NCBI GenBank assembly: GCA_014529385.2 | Contig: CM043962.1 | Location: 42,812,598 to 42,876,597 of the forward strand | Reading direction: 5' to 3' | DNA length: 64,000 nt | DNA from: Adiantum capillus-veneris | Lineage: Eukaryota > Streptophyta > Polypodiopsida > Polypodiales > Pteridaceae | In this document: positions 23,004-33,766 of the stretch, in pieces | How the letters are laid out: every line of letters begins with the position of its first letter | Position numbering within the stretch: the first letter of the stretch is position 1 | Notes under the pieces: model-generated | Told to the model about the DNA's origin: nothing | The model's input: the letters and a program-made list of their open reading frames with translations, nothing else | Databases searched by the model: none | Translations under genes and position numbers: made by a program

Positions 23004-24314
23004 ATGTTGTGCGTTACACAGCCGTTGAGGGAAAAGGTTATGACTGAATGCCACTATCCACCTTTTACGGGTCACCGCGGCATTGCTACCACCATGAAAA
23101 GGGTAGAGAGATACTTCTTTTGGCCGAGACTCAAGAAGGATGTGGAAGAGTTTGTGCGCAGTTGCTTGGTATGCCAGAAGGTCAAGTTTGACAGGCATAA
23201 GGCACAAGGATTGTTACAGCCTTTACCCATACCCACCCGTCCCTGGGAAAGTATAGCGATGGATTGCATTTTTGATCTCCCGAGAACAGAGAGTGGTCAC
23301 GATGGTATCTGGACTGCTATTAACAGGTTTAGCAAACATGCTCATTTCATTCCAGTGAAGAAAATAGTCAAGCCGGATCACTTAGCGAGACTGTTTGTGG
23401 CCCAAATTTTCAGATTACATGGCATGCTTGAGACGATTGTCTCCGACAGAGACCCCAGATTTACGAGTTTGTTTTGGAAGGCAATTTGGGAGAACATTGG
23501 CACGTGGTTGCAGTTCTCGTCATCGTTCCACCCGCAGACTGACGGGCAATCTGAGATTGCCAATTCAGTGGTTTTAGATTTATTGAAGTCTTGTATCTCG
23601 GATCAGAAGACTCAATGGGAAAAGAACTTACCTTTGGTGGAATTTGCCTACAATAACATGATGCACTCTTCGACGGGGAAGACGCCATGTGGGATTGTTG
23701 AAGGTGCTGCGAAGGTTCCACCCTTCCTGAGCACGAAAGATAAGATCTTTGAAGCGGATGAATATACGCGAGATCTAGATACGGCTTTCGCCAAGGTTCG
23801 CGAGACTTTGCAGAAGTCTCAAGAACGACAGAAGACGGCAGCGGATCGCCATCGGCGCGACATGAAATTGAAGGAGGATGATTGGGTGCTCTTACGTTTT
23901 GAGAAGGCACGCCTACGAAAGAAACAAGGAAAGGAGAGGCTTTTTCCAAAGTTTAGTATGTGATACTACGGCCCTTTCCAGATTACTGAAAAGATAAATG
24001 ATGTCTCCTTCCGATTGAAATTGCCAGATACTTGGAGGATTCACAATGCATTGCATGTGAGTCTCTTGAAACCTGTTAAGGGTGATGTGCCTGATGATGG
24101 GGAGCCTGATGAGCAACCCGACGTGAAAGAAAACGAGGAGATCCTTGTTTCTGAACAGATTTTGGCACATAATGATATGAAGAAAGGTAAAGTCCGAAGG
24201 CGGTTCTTGGTTAAGTTCAAGAGCTTTCCTGCATTTGATGCGAAGTGGATGGAGGAGGAGGACCTAGCAGATACTCCTCGGATTGTGAAACTTTACCTCG
24301 ATGTTTTGGTTTAG
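23004..24314 (+). pseudogene. Family A integrase with C-terminal chromodomain
   Basis: Integrase inserts the cDNA. The zinc-binding HHCC domain (HYPPFTGHRG, then CLVCQKVK), the catalytic core (AMDCIFDLPR, IVSDRDPRFTS, HPQTDGQSEIAN: D, D and E all present) and the C-terminal domain are in one frame from 23004. A TGA at 23961-23963, where arginine is expected, breaks it. The same frame resumes with LPDTWRIHNALHVSLLK and a chromodomain (VRRRFLVKFKSFPAFDAKW, about 24195-24250) ending at 24314. The chromodomain identifies a chromovirus, a lineage known to use it for chromatin targeting. Confidence 0.93.
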
Positions 24315-24910
24315 CATAGTCTACTCCAAATGGAACCCAGAATTCAGCTTGGCCGGAGATCTGGTGCAGTGGGATGCACAAGAGGGGAGTCACTCCACTC
24401 CTTTGTCAACAGATGCCTTGATTTTGATACTAAAGTCACTGATGTGTCTTTGAGCTTCAGGGATACTGATAGCTGACAGTATTCTGCTGGATGACTTTAT
24501 GAAATGGAATTCCTGATAATGATACCGATTTGTTCTTGACTTCTTGTGAGTGCAGGAACTGATAGACGAAATGACTGCAGCATTTTGGTATACTTGATCT
24601 CGAATAAACATGGTTGCAATAGGGGTTAGTCAATCGGACATCGATGAGGTCCCGATTGGACCTAGATGTGATTGCTAGCTACATTGCCGATAAACCATGG
24701 TCTTAAGATCCGAATGAATGTTGAATGTCATGTGATGTCCTGCGATGTCCTGTGATGTTGTGTGATGTGACTGTCGATTTTGTACATGTGCTAGATGTGT
24801 GTTTCTAGTACGTAGGTACTAACAGTCAGTGTCTGCTAAGATGGTTTATGGCTTTTGTCGGTTTTGCAAGCGTAATCGCGGTCGATTACAATGCTTTCAA
24901 GAGGGGGGTA
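24315..24910 (+). other. Family A 3' untranslated region and polypurine tract
   Basis: A non-coding segment between the chromodomain stop and the 3' LTR. It contains short TG-rich repeats near 24727-24770 (variants of ATGTCCTGTGATGT) and ends in the purine run AAGAGGGGGGTA (24899-24910), the expected plus-strand primer. Its GGTGCAGTGGGATGCACAAG segment reappears in diverged form at 56.8 kb in family E. Confidence 0.8.
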
Positions 24911-25122
24911 TGTCACAAAGTGATGACGTGGCGGACAACAAAAACCCTAATTTCTGTCAGAAACCCTAAAATTCCTGCAAACCCTAATTTTTGCCAAAAA
25001 CCCTAATTTCCAAAAATCGCGGAGGTTGATTTTTTTTTTTAAAAAAAAAAGGATATTTTGAGCGACGCAAATCTCAGCTTTGGGCCAAAAAAAAAAGCAT
25101 AATTGCTTTTTTTATTGCTCTC

Positions 25123-25172
<50 letters not shown>

Positions 25173-25543
25173 TGCTTTTACTTTCAGAAAACTCTCTGTG
25201 AGAGAGGGAAAAGAGCTTTTGCTTTCAGGGCTTTTGATTTTAAGCTTTTGGGGCTCTGCTTTTGGGCATCCCTTGTAACCTTTAAATTAGTGGTGAGGGC
25301 CTCACTTCTCAGAGCATCTGGACGCAGAGTCTGAGAGTGAATCCCGACCCACTCTCTTGTACTTTGAATTGATTAATACAAAAAGAAATACCGAAAGGGG
25401 CGCCAGTCTTTGGGGCCAATATCTCTAGGCATGGAACTCCGCCGGGCCAGTGCAAATCTATTTTGATCTGTGAATTGTTTTGAAGTGGTTATTTGGTGCT
25501 GTCGCGATTAATTCTTGACTTGGGAGTGTCCAAGTCTGTTACA
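24911..25543 (+). repeat. 3' LTR of family A
   Basis: 633 bp. It matches the 5' LTR closely, with the same ends and four AAACCCTAA motifs. The main difference is a (GA)n tract expanded to about 22 units (25125-25169) against about 7 in the 5' LTR, plus a shorter A/T run near 25030. Confidence 0.95.
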
Positions 25544-26116
25544 TCAGTGACACAAGAGCATGATCCACTGCCACACCAACAGGTCTGGGTCCAACCGTAA
25601 GGTCCTGGATACTAGAGATGAGGCTCGGCTGTGCCATGACATAATCCACTGTGCTGGCTCCATGTCTGTGTGGAAAGCACGTAAAACCCCCGGCAGCGGG
25701 AAATCTCCGTAGGCTATTCAAGATGGCCAATCCATGTGCGATCCCCATGTCTATCAAGTATCGTCCATACTCAGTGTGTTCTCCATCCTGTGATAGTCTA
25801 GATAGGCCCGTCTCTGCAACATCCAACTCTCTCAGCATCTCCTCTAAAGTATCATAAAGTACTGTCTGATGATGGGCAGTCCTAGCAATGAAATCCCCTA
25901 GAATGATGATGTCACTATCTCTAGAGAACTCCCATATGTCATCATCCAGAATAGAGAAGGGGGACTGTCCTCTGGGTGGTGCATGAACTGACGTACTCGG
26001 GGGAAAGTAGGAAATAGCAATGTAAAGATATCTGCCTGTCTCTGCTCTCAATCTCACCCACATGTACCTAGCTTGCTCATCCTTGCGGGCTACATGTATC
26101 AATGGCCGCAACTCCT
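25544..26116 (-). pseudogene. LINE-2 ORF2, endonuclease part (5'-truncated)
   Basis: The minus-strand continuation of LINE-2 beyond the family A insertion. The APE endonuclease shows ISYFPP, IIILGDFIARTAHHQ (GDFN-like) and AVDHALVSL (weak SDH-like) motifs. The N-terminal 70-80 residues with the WN.NG and ETW motifs are missing, so this LINE copy was 5'-truncated at insertion or later deleted. The 5' edge is approximate. No (GA)n is seen at this border, unlike LINE-1. Confidence 0.88.
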
Positions 26117-26480
26117 CCCTAAGTTATAAGTGACTTTCCGAGTGGCCCAGACTTCATTTGGTGCACGCAGGCTTCTATACTCATCAGAATTCAGTGCTAA
26201 CTGGCCAGACCAGTCCCAGACTGACCGACCCAGACTCCCGCTGTGAGAAACCTATTCGGCCGCAGCCGTTTCACACTGGCCATGCAATGTCCACTTGCAC
26301 CTTTTCAAGGGTTCCGGGGAAAACAAGTAAAAATAAAATAAATAAAAATATCTAGTACTTATTTACGAAAGGCAACAGGAAAAATACACCTCCTGGTGAC
26401 ACCCGCCCTTGCCCCCCCCTCCCCCTTCCTCTTTTTTGTTTCCAACCTTATCCGCCTTCGCGTCACATTCTCAGCTCGTA
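26117..26480. other. Unassigned stretch
   Basis: No recognised gene. It includes a C-rich run near 26404-26425. It separates the truncated LINE-2 from a copia scrap. Confidence 0.35.
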
Positions 26481-26843
26481 GGTACTAGGAGGACCCTTGA
26501 GCTTCATATTTGTGGTAGAAGATACAAGAGTAGAAGTGCTATCGATATAAACTGCTATTGAGGGTGTAGAAGTAGCCACATAGAGGGAGAGGATGTTGAT
26601 GATGGAGAGGGTGAAGAACCAATAACAAGGGTAGGAGGGGTCGTGGAGGTGCTAGAGTAGGCCGAACCATCTCAAGGAAATGGGCCAATATTAGCATGGG
26701 ATGAAGAACCAATAACAAGGGTAGGAGGGGTCGTGGAGGTGCTAGAGGAGGCCGAACCATCTCAAGGAAATGGGCCAATATTAGCATGGGATGAAGAAGC
26801 TCCAATCGAGTCAAGAACATATCTAGCATCACAGGAGAGGACA
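26480..26843 (-). pseudogene. Copia integrase-RT linker scrap with 91-bp minisatellite
   Basis: Read on the minus strand and joined across the solo LTR to 28646-28843, this gives LEDIVLSCDARYVLDS, the copia linker motif that precedes RT. Downstream are two near-identical 91-bp tandem units (from 26612 and 26703, each with AACCAATAACAAGGGTAGG) and the beginning of a third. The units encode a Ser/Thr/Pro-rich low-complexity linker with stops. Confidence 0.7.
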
Positions 26844-28640
26844 TGTCACGTGACACATCCAACCCTATGTGTCCGTGGACAAGCTACAACATGACCAGGG
26901 TTCAGTTCAGTCAAGTCAATCTAGAATAGAAAGTGATCTGGCACTTTTGTGAGTCTGTTCGCAGACCGTGCATGTCCAGACACTTAGATTAGATGCATAT
27001 CCTCTGGTTGCACATAGCATGACCATCGGATTCCAATCAAATCCCATTAGTAGCATTTTTACAGTGCATAGACCTATTTTCCCTATTTTTGACATTTTTC
27101 ACTTATTATTTTTAAGTGACTTTTGTTGGAAAGTAGGTAGGGCAATTTTGCTAAGATAATATATAAGCAAACTAGAGCTAGCACTTTCTGGTAGAAGAGG
27201 CAGGAGGAGCACCTTGCTCAATAGGCAACTTCTCAGCAGGACCACCACAGAGGCCTAGCGTTTTTGCTCAACAGTAGAGGCTAGCGTTTTCAGTTCCAGA
27301 TTAGCCTTGGCGTTTTTGCATTGCAGAGCAGCCTTGGCAACCACAAGACAGTAGATCCCCTAGTGTTAGCAGTTTCCACAGCAGTTAGCAGATTTCCATC
27401 GCAGCAGAAGATTTTCAGCCCTAGCGTTTTTGCATCTGCAAGACACCTCAGCGTTTTTGGCAGATCTTTGCGACGAAATCAGCCTTAGGACCAGTGTTTT
27501 CAGTTTTCAGCAGTCAGACTTCACAATAGAACCCCCGAACCTCGCAGATCTCACCTTCCCGTAGCAGTTCCTCGTCGCACGATCAGATTCCGCAAGATTT
27601 ACAGATTCAGCCCGGAAAATGCAGATTTCAGCATCTGCGTTTTCTGCGCGTCGTCGTCGCATCGTCGTCATCGACATCGTCACCGACATAAAGTCAGAAT
27701 TCAGCAGATAAAGATTTGCAGATTTCAGCCCTTAGCATTTTCAAATTTCAGCCCGTCTCGTCGTCGTCCTCATCGTCGTCGACATCGTCGGCAAGTCCAA
27801 GCATTGTAGAGATTTGTGCAATCATAAGTAGACCGCTCTCGCCATAGAGAGTGGGGCCATCGGAGGAGGGTTTGACAACATTCTGGTGTCGTATTCTCTT
27901 CTCTCTCTATCTCTCAGTCTCATGCACCTTCACGTGTAACAAACTTGGACACTCCAAGTCAAGAATCAACCGCGACAGCACCAAATAACCACTTCAAAAC
28001 AATTCACAGATCACAATAGATTTGCACTGGCCCGGCGGAGTTCCGTGCCTAGAGATATTGGCCCCAAAGATTGGCTCCCCTTTCGGTATTTCTTTTTGTA
28101 TTAATCAATCATCAAAGTACAAGAGAGCGGTTAGGGTTTCACTCTCAGACTCTGCGTCCAGATGCTCTGAGAAGTGAGGCCCTCACCACTAATTTAAAGG
28201 TTACAAGGGATGCCCAAAAGCAGAGCCCCAAAAGCTTTTAAAATCAAAAGCATCAGTTCTCTCTCTCTCTTAGAGAGTCTTTTCTCTTTTTTTTATATAA
28301 AAAAAAGCAAAAGCAAAATTCGCGTCGCTCATCATTTTCCATTTTTTTTTTTTTTATAAATAATAATCCGCCTCCGCGATTTCCGGAATTTAGGGTTTTT
28401 GGCAAAAATTAGGGTTTGCAAGAATTTTAGGGTTTCTGGCAGAAATTAGGGTTTTTGCTGTCCGCCACGTCATCACTTTGTGACATCACGCACAATGTCT
28501 ATTCACTTTGTTTGTGTCCATTGCACTCTCTCAATAAAGGAACGGAAGGCTCTTCCTTCTGTAAGAAAAAGGAACCTTGAGCACAGTTCGGAGCACTCAT
28601 CTTGAGCAAAGTTCAACATTCACTTCTGCTGCACCTTACA
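26844..28640 (+). mobile_element. Solo LTR of family B, itself split by a solo LTR of family A
   Basis: It begins TGTCACGTGACACATCC and ends TGCTGCACCTTACA, the same ends as family B LTRs at 30-38 kb and 44.9-49.9 kb but in plus orientation. It is flanked by the 5-bp duplication GGACA (26839-26843 and 28641-28645). Without the nested 556 bp its length is about 1.24 kb, matching full family B LTRs (1.22 kb). The copia reading frame is restored when the LTR and one TSD copy are removed. Confidence 0.93.
27935..28485 (-). mobile_element. Solo LTR of family A
   Basis: Reverse-oriented family A LTR of 551 bp (TGTAACAAACTTGG to CATCACTTTGTGACA) with exact TCACG duplications at 27930-27934 and 28486-28490. 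It contains four AGGGTTT telobox motifs and the conserved CGGTATTTCTTT block at 28084-28095. Solo LTRs arise by LTR-LTR recombination. Confidence 0.95.
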
Positions 28641-28645
28641 GGACA

Positions 28646-28843
28646 ATATCCTCCAATGAAGGATCCCATATCCGAAATCCTTTGGAGTGAGTGGCATAAG
28701 TACAAAATATAATCTCTTTGGATTTAACATGCAAAGTCGTCCTCTATTTTCATGAAACATGAACATGAGCAACACAAATAAAGATATGAAGACGTGAGAC
28801 AGTAGGTCTACGACCTAGAATAGAGAGATTCCTTCTATCAATC
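28646..28843 (-). pseudogene. Copia integrase-RT linker scrap
   Basis: On the minus strand CVAHVHVS, TTLHVKSKEIIFCTYATHSK and FRIWDPSLEDI match the copia linker pattern (H/YVHVP, KLD..KC.F.GYS, KGYRL.DP) that lies between integrase and RT. It is interrupted on the left by the solo LTR at 26844-28640 and on the right by family C at 28844. Confidence 0.75.
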
Positions 28844-29503
28844 TGTCACGTGCGCACTTCACTTGCGCTATGTGGACATATTTCTGCTACAGTCTAGCAT
28901 GAGTCTTAGCTTAGGACTAGCTTGGCACCTTTGTGAGCCTCTAGTAGGACGTGCATGTCCAGGCAGGTCATAGTTGCTACCCTCTCTTGCACAGGACAAC
29001 ATTTTAGCATGTAGGTAATTTGCCGCGTGTGAACCACCTCTTAGCATGCTATTTTTTAATAAGTGATTTTCAGCATTTTGTCTTAAGCAAGGTCGTGGGG
29101 TCTCATTTAGGCCTGCTCGACCCAGCCTTTGCCTCCTATATAAACTGCCTTTGGGCACTAGTATTGGCAGAAGAAGGGGCAGCAGCAGAAGAGCCTGCAA
29201 ACTCGGGAATGCAGGCCAACGCAAGCGTTTTCAGCCCCTTTTCTCCATCAGCGTTTTCAGCCCTTGAAGACCAACTTTTTTCAGCCAAGACAGCCAACGT
29301 TTTCATCTTGGAAGTGCCAGCAGATTTCAGCCTAGCCTCGTCGTGGTTGCAGTTCCTTAGCCATCGACATCGCTAACAGATTCCGGCATTCAGCCATAGC
29401 GTCGTCGTCATCGTCGTCACCTTCGTCAACCCAGTACCCCAGGACCCAGTACCCCTTGTACCTTGGCTTGTCCCTTGCCTAGCTCGGCATAAAGATCCAC
29501 AAA

Positions 29504-29675
29504 ACCTCGTCGTTGACATCACCATGGTCGACATAGACCCATCAGTACCTCGTCGTTGACATCACCGTCGTTGACATAGACCCATCAGTACCTCGTCGTC
29601 GACATCACCATCATCGACATAGACCTATTAGTACCTCGTCGTCAACATCACCGTTGTCGACATAGTCCCGCAATA
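29504..29675 (+). repeat. 43-bp minisatellite, four units, in family C 5' LTR
   Basis: Four head-to-tail 43-bp units begin ACCTCGTCGT and contain GACATAGACC (starts 29504, 29547, 29590, 29633). The 3' LTR carries three units (39137-39265). Surrounding sequence is rich in CGTCGT triplets. Confidence 0.9.
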
Positions 29676-29910
29676 CCCGTCGTCGTCGTCGTTCACATAG
29701 AACCTCTAAGTACCTCAGTACCCCGTAGTTCCCGCAGTACCCAACATCAGTAGCATCAACACCCATTAGCATCAACAACATCAATACCCATTAGCATCAA
29801 CACCTCAGCATTTAGACATTGTATCAACATTGTGCAAGAATAAAGAAAGTACTTGCTCTGGCAACAAAGCAAGGAGGCCCTTGAGGGTTTGGGACCTGAC
29901 ATTCGGTGTC

Positions 29911-29911
<1 letters not shown>

Positions 29912-29969
<58 letters not shown>
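29912..29969. repeat. (CT)n microsatellite in family C 5' LTR
   Basis: 29 CT units after GGTGTCGT. The same position of the 3' LTR has (CT)n at 39500-39550, so the array belongs to the LTR. A LINE fragment follows directly. Confidence 0.95.
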
Positions 29970-29972
<3 letters not shown>

Positions 29973-30268
29973 CCACACTCATTTGACCACTACCGGCACT
30001 CATCAACCGAGCACTGGAGCTATGGAGATAGACGGCCACGATTGAGGAGAGGAACTACACAGCATCGACGGAGACTACAACAGAGGATTCGAGCCATACT
30101 CTCTCGACATCCAGAGTGCAGATGAGGATGGATTCTAGTAGTAGTAGTAATTTTTTTTAAAGTCTTTTTGTACCCAGACATGGTATCAGATTCACAATTT
30201 TGTAACAGTTTGGTCTCATAGGTCATTTTGGCCTTTTGAAGACGTTAATATAACGTTTCATTTCATTT
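29970..30268 (+). mobile_element. 5'-truncated LINE inserted within (CT)n
   Basis: The first part encodes RRPRLRRGTTQHRRRLQQRI, matching the C-terminal tail of LINE-2 ORF2. The rest is the LINE 3' UTR with TTTGGTCTCATAGGTCATTTTG and TTGAAGACGTTAA, ending TTTCATTTCATT and running straight into (CT)n (30269-30283). It is thus flanked on both sides by CT repeats and is about 300 bp long. Confidence 0.88.
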
Positions 30269-30313
30269 CTCTCTCTCTCTCTCGTGTCTCTCTCTTTCAT
30301 TCAGTTCAGTAAC

Positions 30314-31539
30314 TGTAAGGTGCAACGGAATGGATCTTGTATTTTCTCAAGATTAGTGATCTTTATTGCTCAAGGTTCCTTTTAGTTCTTAGGGAAGGAG
30401 AGAGCCTTCTGTCTTATGGAGAGTGCTATGATCACGAACAAAGTGAGTGGATATTGTGCGTGCAAGTGAATGAGACTGAGAGGAGGAGAGAGAAGAGATA
30501 CGACACCGAGAGGTTGTAAAACCCTCCTCCGAAGGTCCCACTCTCGTCGGCGAGAGTGGTCTACTTTGATTGCACAAAGGTGTACAATGCGTATGCAATG
30601 GATTGATGCAAACGGGGACTATGTCGATGAAGACGATGAAGACTTTAGGGCTGAATTCGATGCTTATTTATCTGTTGTCCACAAAGGGGCAAGAGCTGAG
30701 AGTCTGTGCCACTTTTGGGGGCTGAAATGACTGGTTTTTACTACTGATTTGTGGCTGAAAATGACTGCTCTTGTCGGGGCTGATGTGATGATGAAAAACG
30801 CTGGTGTACCTACTCTTTAGGCTGCGTTTTAGGTTGATTGTCCTTGGCTAGAAAATGCTGGATCAGCAGGTTCTCTAATGCTAAAAACGCTGGCCTGGAA
30901 GGGGTCCTAATGCTGAACAAAAACACTGGATGGTCTGGCTTGCTGGCGTTAGTGAATGGGCTGAACTGCTGCCTTTGGTGATAGAGGAAAAACGCCAACT
31001 GCTGGCTTATGCTGGCGATGGCTACTAGGAATGGAAACGCCAAGATCTGCTTGAAGAGGGCGATTCCAAAACGCTGATGGTTGCGGGTGAAGGGGCCTTA
31101 CCAAGTTGGATTGGAGAGGGTCTTGCTGAGAGAGGGAGGGAACACCTGTTGCTTGGTAGCCTGCTGTGCTCCTTGGCTCATCTGCCAATTTGTGCTAACT
31201 TAGGTTTGCTTATATATTAACTTACCCGATTTTCCCTGTTGAGTACCCAGCAAAAGTCACTTAATAAATAAGTGAAAAATGTGAAATATAGGGAAAAATA
31301 GGATAAAGTCACTTGAAAAATCCTCAAACTGACTCTGATGGAATCTGATGGAAATGCTTATGCTTATGCGGTGTGCAACCAGAGGATATGCATCTACACT
31401 AAGTGACTGGGCATGCACGGTCTACGAATAGACTCGCAAAAGTGCCAGATCACTTCTAATCTAATTAACTTGACTGACGGGAACCCTGCTATGGTGTAGC
31501 TTGTCCACGGACACATAGGGTTGGATGTGTCACGTGACA
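30314..31539 (-). repeat. 3' LTR of family B
   Basis: In element orientation it starts TGTCACGTGACA (a perfect palindrome containing the G-box CACGTG) and ends CACCTTACA. The LTR carries repeated AAACGC-type motifs. Next to it, 31540-31560 is the purine-rich plus-strand primer (AACGAGGGGA on the minus strand). Confidence 0.95.
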
Positions 31540-31550
31540 TCCCCTCGTTT

Positions 31551-33056
31551 TTAAAGTGAGGTACTGGTACCGAGCTGCATGGCTTCCTTGTAGTCTGCCA
31601 ACAACTCTGGATAATCCTTGAAGAACTCTTCATTTACCCACACCGCTTCGTGGGTTCCTTGATCTTTGAACTTCAAAAAATATTGTCGTACTTGTTTCTT
31701 CGAACCATGTCGAAACCGATGCAACAAGACTTGCTCCGGCTCCATGACTTCAGCTTCATCGATGATCTCTGGTTCTTCTTCTTCTGAAACGTCCTTTGGA
31801 GGTGTTCCCTGAAACACTTTCAACCACGAAACATGGAAAACGTTGTGCATTGACCATGAGTTAGGCAACTTCAATTTCATTGAAACCTCATTAATCTTTT
31901 TGATTACTGGAAATGGACCATACATACGAAAAGATAACTTAGTACATTTCTTTCCAACTTGCTTAAGACGCTGTTTCATAATTCGTAGATACACCCAATC
32001 TCCTTCCTTGATCGAGACCTCCTGACGATGCTTGTTAGCCTGTCTAGAATAAGATTCCTGAGCCTTGCTTAACCGAAGCTTCACACTCTCAGAAATCTCA
32101 TCCAGTGACTGACTCTCAGCATTGGCATCAGGCATTTGACTGACCGATCTAGTCAAAAGTGACTGGAACAGACGGCCAAAAGCTGCCTCATATGGAGTTC
32201 GACCAATAGCAGAAGAGAAGGAATCATTTAGGATAGCCTGAACCATTGGGAGATATTTGAGACTGCTGATCATGAACATAAGATTTTAACACATCAAAAG
32301 CCGACTGATTATAAATTTCGGTTTGACCATCTGACTGTGGATGAAAAGCGGATGAAAAATTCAACTTTTTGCCAAAATTTTCAAAGAGTGCATGCCAAAA
32401 GTTGGACGTAAACTTAACATCCCTATCGGAAACAATGGACTTTGGCAAACCACAGAGGGGGTACCAATGCTTTATGAACAATCGTGCAACATCTTATGCA
32501 GTAACTGTGGCCTTACAAGGAATCAACATGCAAAATTTGTTGAAACGATCAACAATAGTTAAACATTGAGTGTTCCTTGAATGCAGACTTGGTGGTAAGT
32601 TAGTCACAAAATCCATAGAGATATTTGAAAAGGTCCCTCGGGAATAGGCAGCGGAAGCAAGAGGCCTTGCTGCTTACCCCGAGGAGCTTTTACTTTTTGA
32701 CATATAGTGCAATGTGTGACATAACTAAACACATCTTTTCGCATTTTAGGCCAATAGAAAAATCGTTCAATCTTTTCCAATGTGGTGTTCATACCCCTGT
32801 GCCCACCCGTGAGAGAATCATGTGCATCATGCAATATGGTTGACCTGAGAGAGGGAAACACACATAGACGCTGACGAAAAAATAACAATCCATCACGAAT
32901 GAGATAGTTGCTGGGCCCTTGGGAAGCAAGAGCCTGCAACCAATACTTGCCAAACTCCGAATCTGCATACTGATTCTTTATGCTGTCAAAAGACTCACCT
33001 TGTATAGAAAATGTGGTTCTTGACTCAAGAGCCAAGATCTGTCCTTTGCGACTCAA
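31551..33056 (-). pseudogene. Family B integrase with chromodomain
   Basis: Minus strand. Zinc domain: HDSLTGGHRGMNTTLEKIE then CTICQKVK (32604-33056). A frameshift near 32610 precedes the first catalytic Asp. The core continues with IVSDRDVKFTS and HPQSDGQTEIYN (32224-32481), and another shift leads to the C-terminal domain (GDWVYLRIMKQRL, WSMHNVFHVSWLK) and the chromodomain (VRQYFLKFKDQGTHEAVWV, near 31620-31680), ending at 31551. All three catalytic residues are present, but no single frame spans them. It inserts element cDNA; the chromodomain marks the chromovirus lineage. Confidence 0.9.
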
Positions 33057-33631
33057 CGCATCTGCACAACAGGGTTAGCTTTTCCAGGCACATACTCAAT
33101 CAAACCTCCAAATTGCTCAAAAAATTGTGACCACCGCGCTTGGCGATCACTCCAATGTGCACTAGTCATAGACTGGAGCCACTTGAGGGCTTGATGATTT
33201 GTGCACACTGTAAACTCTCTACCATACCAAAAATGCTTCCAATGCTTAAGAGAGTGAATGACAGACAAAAGTTCTTTATCATAAACTGAATAATTCTTTT
33301 CTGCACTATTGAGCTTCCGGCTAAGGAAAGCTACTGGGCGACCATGCTGCTGGAGCACAGCGCCTGTGGCAACATTGCTCGCATCCGTCCATACCTCAAA
33401 GGGGTCATCCCAAGAGGCAAGGATAAGACACAGTGCTTCTGTCACCGCAACCTTGAGAGCTGCGAAAGCCTGAATGGCTGCTTCGGGCAAGTCTACGCGC
33501 TGACGGCGAGTCTTTACCCCTTTCAAAACATCAGTCATAGGTGCAGCAATGCGTGCAAAATTCTCTATGTGCGAACTATATGCTTGACATAAACCAAGAA
33601 AAGAACGCACATCGTATGCAGTTTTGGACAA
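33053..33631 (-). pseudogene. Family B RT C-terminus and RNase H
   Basis: The minus-strand frame begins with VRSFLGLCQAYSSHIENFA (RT connection), then FEVWTDASNVATGAVL (catalytic D), YDKELLSVIHSLKHW (catalytic E) and CTNHQALKWL, ending at VPGKANPV. It degrades the RNA strand of the hybrid. The canonical final residues are altered (VVQMR instead of V.DALSR) and a small shift separates the following integrase. A stop near 33640 separates it from the RT. Confidence 0.9.
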
Positions 33632-33766
33632 ATCCTAATTACGAACCTGTTCCACCTTCGCGGGGTCTAGCTTGACTCCTTCTGTAGAAATGATATAACC
33701 CAGATAAGTGACTTCAGTAAGAAAAAACTCAGACTTCTTAGCTGCAATGTACAACTGACACTCATC

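Larger units (their letters stand above)
18841..25543 (+). mobile_element. Complete Ty3 chromovirus, family A, inside LINE-2
   Basis: A 6.7-kb element bounded by two near-identical LTRs (18841-19450 and 24911-25543) and flanked by the 5-bp duplication TCAGT. It has an initiator tRNA-Met primer site just after the 5' LTR, gag, pol with RT, RNase H and integrase, a C-terminal chromodomain, and a purine tract (GAGGGGGGTA) before the 3' LTR. High LTR similarity indicates recent insertion. Several stops and frameshifts mean it cannot make full proteins itself, so it was probably mobilised in trans or damaged shortly after insertion. Confidence 0.95.
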
